A stretch of DNA of 17,913 nt from Allobrachymonas sp. (GTDB taxonomy: Bacteria > Pseudomonadota > Gammaproteobacteria > Burkholderiales > Burkholderiaceae_C): assembly GCA_017996515.1 (NCBI GenBank), contig JAGOGU010000006.1, forward strand, positions 1 to 17,913. The letters are read 5' to 3'. Positions within the stretch are counted from its first letter, which is position 1. Every line of letters starts with the position of its first letter. This document shows positions 15,262-17,913 of the stretch, piece after piece. A model generated the notes under the pieces. The model ran no database searches, was not told the origin of the DNA, and saw nothing but the letters and a program-made list of their open reading frames with translations. Position numbers and translations under genes: made by a program.

Positions 15262-17913
15262 ATGCAAGACAACTACCAGCCCCAAGAGGTTGAAGCCGCA
15301 GCCCAAGCCGCCTGGAAAGCGGCCGACGCCTACCGCGTGACCGAAGACGCCAGCCGCCCCAAGTACTACGCCTGCTCCATGCTGCCCTACCCCAGCGGCA
15401 AGCTGCACATGGGCCATGTGCGCAACTACACCATCAACGACATGCTCGCGCGCAGCCTGCGCATGCAGGGCTACAACGTGCTCATGCCCATGGGGTGGGA
15501 CGCTTTTGGCCTGCCCGCCGAAAATGCGGCGCTCAAAAACAAAGTGCCGCCGGCCCAATGGACGTACGACAACATCGCCTACATGAAGGGCCAGATGCAG
15601 GCCATGGGCCTGGCGATTGATTGGAGCCGCGAATTTGCCACCTGCGACGCCGACTACTACAAGTGGAACCAGTGGCTGTTTCTGAAGATGCTGGAAAAAG
15701 GCATCGCCTACCGCAAGACGCAAATCGTCAACTGGGATCCGGTCGATCAAACCGTGCTGGCCAACGAACAGGTGATTGACGGGCGCGGCTGGCGCACCGG
15801 CGCACTGGTGGAAAAGCGCGAGATCCCCGGCTACTACCTCAAGATCACCGACTATGCGCAGGAGTTGCTTGACAACGTGCAGATAGGCAACCCCAAGGCC
15901 TCCCTGACCGGCTGGCCCGAGCGCGTGCGCCTGATGCAGGAAAACTGGATCGGCAAGAGCGAAGGCGTGCGCTTTGCCTTTACCCACGACATTCGCGGTG
16001 ACGACGGTGCCTTGATCCAGGACGGGCGCATGTACGTTTTCACCACCCGCGCCGACACCATCATGGGTGTGACTTTCGCCGCCGTGGCTCCTGAACACCC
16101 ACTGGCTCAACATGCCGCCCAAACCAATGCAGAACTGGCCGCTTTCATTGAAAAATGTCAGCAAGGCGGCACCACCGAAGCCGAACTGGCACTGAAAGAA
16201 AAAGAAGGTATGCCTACGGGCTTGAGCATCACGCACCCCCTCACGGGCGAGGCCGTTCCCCTGTGGGTGGGCAACTATGTGCTGATGAGCTATGGCGATG
16301 GCGCTGTGATGGGCGTACCCGCACACGACGAGCGCGATTTTGCCTTTGCCAAAAAATACGGTATTGACATTAAACCAGTAATTCTGCCCATTGGGAATAA
16401 TCCACCGGATCGTATCTATCCAAACCCTAAAGCTGAAGGTCAGGAATACATTCCTATCGAACACATTTGGTCGGGAGAATGGAACCCAGCCTTCGCTGAA
16501 TATGGAAACCTAATAAATTCAGGCAAATATGATCACCTGAGTTCAAAGTTAGCAGTAGATCAAATTGCTATTGATCTCGCAGACCAAGGTCTGGGCGAAA
16601 AACAAACCACCTGGCGCCTGCGCGACTGGGGCATCAGCCGCCAGCGCTACTGGGGCACACCCATCCCCATCATCCATTGCGACGATTGCGGCGCGCAGCC
16701 TGTGCCGGAAAAAGATTTGCCCGTGGTGCTACCGCAAGACCTGGTGCCCGATGGCAGCGGCAACCCGCTAGTCAAGAGCGAGGCATTTCACGCCGGCGTG
16801 ACCTGCCCCTGCTGCGGCAAGCCCGCGCGACGCGAGACCGACACCATGGACACCTTCGTCGATAGCTCATGGTACTTCATGCGCTATTGCGACGCCCGCA
16901 ACAGCGAACACATGGTGGCCGAAGGCGCGCAGCACTGGATGCCCATGGACCAATACATCGGCGGCATTGAACACGCCATCCTGCACCTGCTCTATGCGCG
17001 CTTCTGGACCAAGGTCATGCGCGATCTGGGCCTGGTCAAGATCGACGAGCCCTTCACCCGCCTGCTCACCCAAGGCATGGTGCTCAACCACATCTACAGC
17101 CGCCGCACCGCCAAAGGCGGCAAAGAATACTTCTGGCCCAAGGACGTGGACGCCGTGCTGGACGAAGCCGGCAAGCAAGTGGGCGCCAAGCTCAACAAGG
17201 CCGTACCCAGCGACGATGGCGAGCTGCCCGCTGGCACCCCCATCGACTACGAGGGCGTGGGCACCATGTCCAAATCCAAGAACAACGGCGTGGACCCGCA
17301 GGAGCTGATCGCCCGCTATGGCGCCGACACCGCCCGCCTCTACACCATGTTCACCGCTCCGCCCGAGCTAACGCTGGAGTGGAACGACTCCGCCGTGGAA
17401 GGCAGCTACCGCTTTCTGCGCCGAGTGTGGAATTTTGGTGTCAAGCTCGCCACAGCCGAAGGTGGCCAAGCAGCCATCGCCGCCCTGCCACACCAAACGG
17501 CTCCGCAAGCGGCATTTGGCAAAGCTGCCAAAGCCTTGCGGCATGAAATTCACACCGTACTGCAACAGGTGCGCTACGACTACCAGCGCATGCAGTACAA
17601 CACGGTGGTATCAGGCGCGATGAAGATGCTCAACGCGCTCGAAGCCTTCGCCCCGCAAGACGAGACCGATCGCCTGGCCGCCGCCGAAAGCTTCGGCATT
17701 CTGCTGCGCGTGCTCTACCCCGCCACCCCGCACATCGCCCATGTGCTGTGGCAGGAACTGGGCTTTGCCTCCGCCCAAGGCGAGTTGCTGGATGCCGCTT
17801 GGCCCCAGCCTGATGACGCTGCCTTGCAGCAAGACGAAGTCGAGTTGATGCTGCAAATCAACGGTAAGCTGCGCGGCGCCATCACCGTGCCAGCCGCCGC
17901 AGACAAGGCCGCC
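15262..17913 (+). CDS. leuS: Leucyl-tRNA synthetase, 3' end cut by the window
   Basis: This class I synthetase charges tRNA-Leu and edits misactivated amino acids. The frame is open from ATG 15262 through the last base, giving 884 residues; the final few dozen are outside the window. The HIGH-type motif is HMGH (49-52). The CP1 editing domain contains [13 protein letters not shown] and [13 protein letters not shown], with the conserved Asp356. A zinc-knuckle insert has Cys473/Cys476 and Cys515/Cys518. The KMSKS loop reads TMSKSK (668-673), a usual form in this bacterial group as I recall. The start of the C-terminal domain ([15 protein letters not shown]) is visible. Between the editing and catalytic domains (about residues 367-443) the DNA is AT-rich and the linker seems longer than in E. 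coli. No ribosome binding site precedes the ATG; the leader is T-rich. Confidence 0.97.
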   Translation, partial: MQDNYQPQEVEAAAQAAWKAADAYRVTEDASRPKYYACSMLPYPSGKLHMGHVRNYTINDMLARSLRMQGYNVLMPMGWDAFGLPAENAALKNKVPPAQWTYDNIAYMKGQMQAMGLAIDWSREFATCDADYYKWNQWLFLKMLEKGIAYRKTQIVNWDPVDQTVLANEQVIDGRGWRTGALVEKREIPGYYLKITDYAQELLDNVQIGNPKASLTGWPERVRLMQENWIGKSEGVRFAFTHDIRGDDGALIQDGRMYVFTTRADTIMGVTFAAVAPEHPLAQHAAQTNAELAAFIEKCQQGGTTEAELALKEKEGMPTGLSITHPLTGEAVPLWVGNYVLMSYGDGAVMGVPAHDERDFAFAKKYGIDIKPVILPIGNNPPDRIYPNPKAEGQEYIPIEHIWSGEWNPAFAEYGNLINSGKYDHLSSKLAVDQIAIDLADQGLGEKQTTWRLRDWGISRQRYWGTPIPIIHCDDCGAQPVPEKDLPVVLPQDLVPDGSGNPLVKSEAFHAGVTCPCCGKPARRETDTMDTFVDSSWYFMRYCDARNSEHMVAEGAQHWMPMDQYIGGIEHAILHLLYARFWTKVMRDLGLVKIDEPFTRLLTQGMVLNHIYSRRTAKGGKEYFWPKDVDAVLDEAGKQVGAKLNKAVPSDDGELPAGTPIDYEGVGTMSKSKNNGVDPQELIARYGADTARLYTMFTAPPELTLEWNDSAVEGSYRFLRRVWNFGVKLATAEGGQAAIAALPHQTAPQAAFGKAAKALRHEIHTVLQQVRYDYQRMQYNTVVSGAMKMLNALEAFAPQDETDRLAAAESFGILLRVLYPATPHIAHVLWQELGFASAQGELLDAAWPQPDDAALQQDEVELMLQINGKLRGAITVPAAADKAA
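16360..16590. other. AT-rich patch within leuS
   Basis: A hand count of 16381-16560 gives 76 G or C in 180 bases (42%), with 16501-16560 at 33%, while a sampled leuS line (15481-15540) is 62%. Codons such as ATA, CTA, TTA and AAT, otherwise scarce in this gene, cluster here. The frame is intact. The patch encodes the connector from the editing domain back to the catalytic domain. Confidence 0.7.

Noticed and set aside
15214..16464. 416-codon minus-strand frame opposite leuS
   Set aside because: leuS on the plus strand carries all the motifs of its family; this frame is its mirror image.

Overview
The window looks like a chromosomal segment of a Gram-negative betaproteobacterium, most likely Burkholderiales and probably Comamonadaceae. 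That placement rests on moderately high G+C (about 60-65% in lines counted by hand), the wording of the maeB, leuS, mutL and CorA-like proteins, and an endonuclease-type MutL. No mobile element, rRNA, tRNA or CRISPR array was found. Most of the window is core housekeeping sequence, and I do not see a convincing new multi-gene system.

Layout: (1) 46-2376 (+), a malic enzyme/phosphotransacetylase-like fusion (maeB), followed by a terminator-like hairpin. (2) 2469-2750 (+), a small HigA-type XRE regulator with no HigB toxin beside it, convergent with (3) 2777-4162 (-), radA. (4) 4302-5946 (-), a two-gene unit: a YdcF/ElyC-like (DUF218) membrane protein and an unrecognised membrane-anchored protein whose coding sequence is strikingly AT-rich over its C-terminal two thirds. 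(5) 6241-7467 (+), a Bcr/CflA-family MFS drug exporter, divergent from ydcF, with a palindrome between them. (6) 7523-11249 (-), a likely operon exoD-like -> mutL -> CorA-like transporter. (7) 11582-12136 (+), a glycine-zipper outer-membrane lipoprotein with the best ribosome binding site and the best terminator in the window. (8) 12250-12843 (-), 5-formyltetrahydrofolate cyclo-ligase, divergent from (9) 12961-15111 (+), a Slt70-like soluble lytic transglycosylase. (10) 15262-17913 (+), leuS, which stays open and runs off the right edge.

Functional themes: central carbon metabolism (maeB, fthC), DNA repair (radA, mutL), translation (leuS), and the cell envelope (ydcF, exoD-like, glycine-zipper lipoprotein, slt, CorA, MFS). 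The items most worth a second look are two AT-rich patches embedded in frame in otherwise GC-rich genes. One is in the unrecognised membrane protein (about 4381-4800); the other is in the leuS segment joining the editing and catalytic domains (about 16360-16590). Further down the list are small palindromes in the divergent promoter regions and the solitary HigA.
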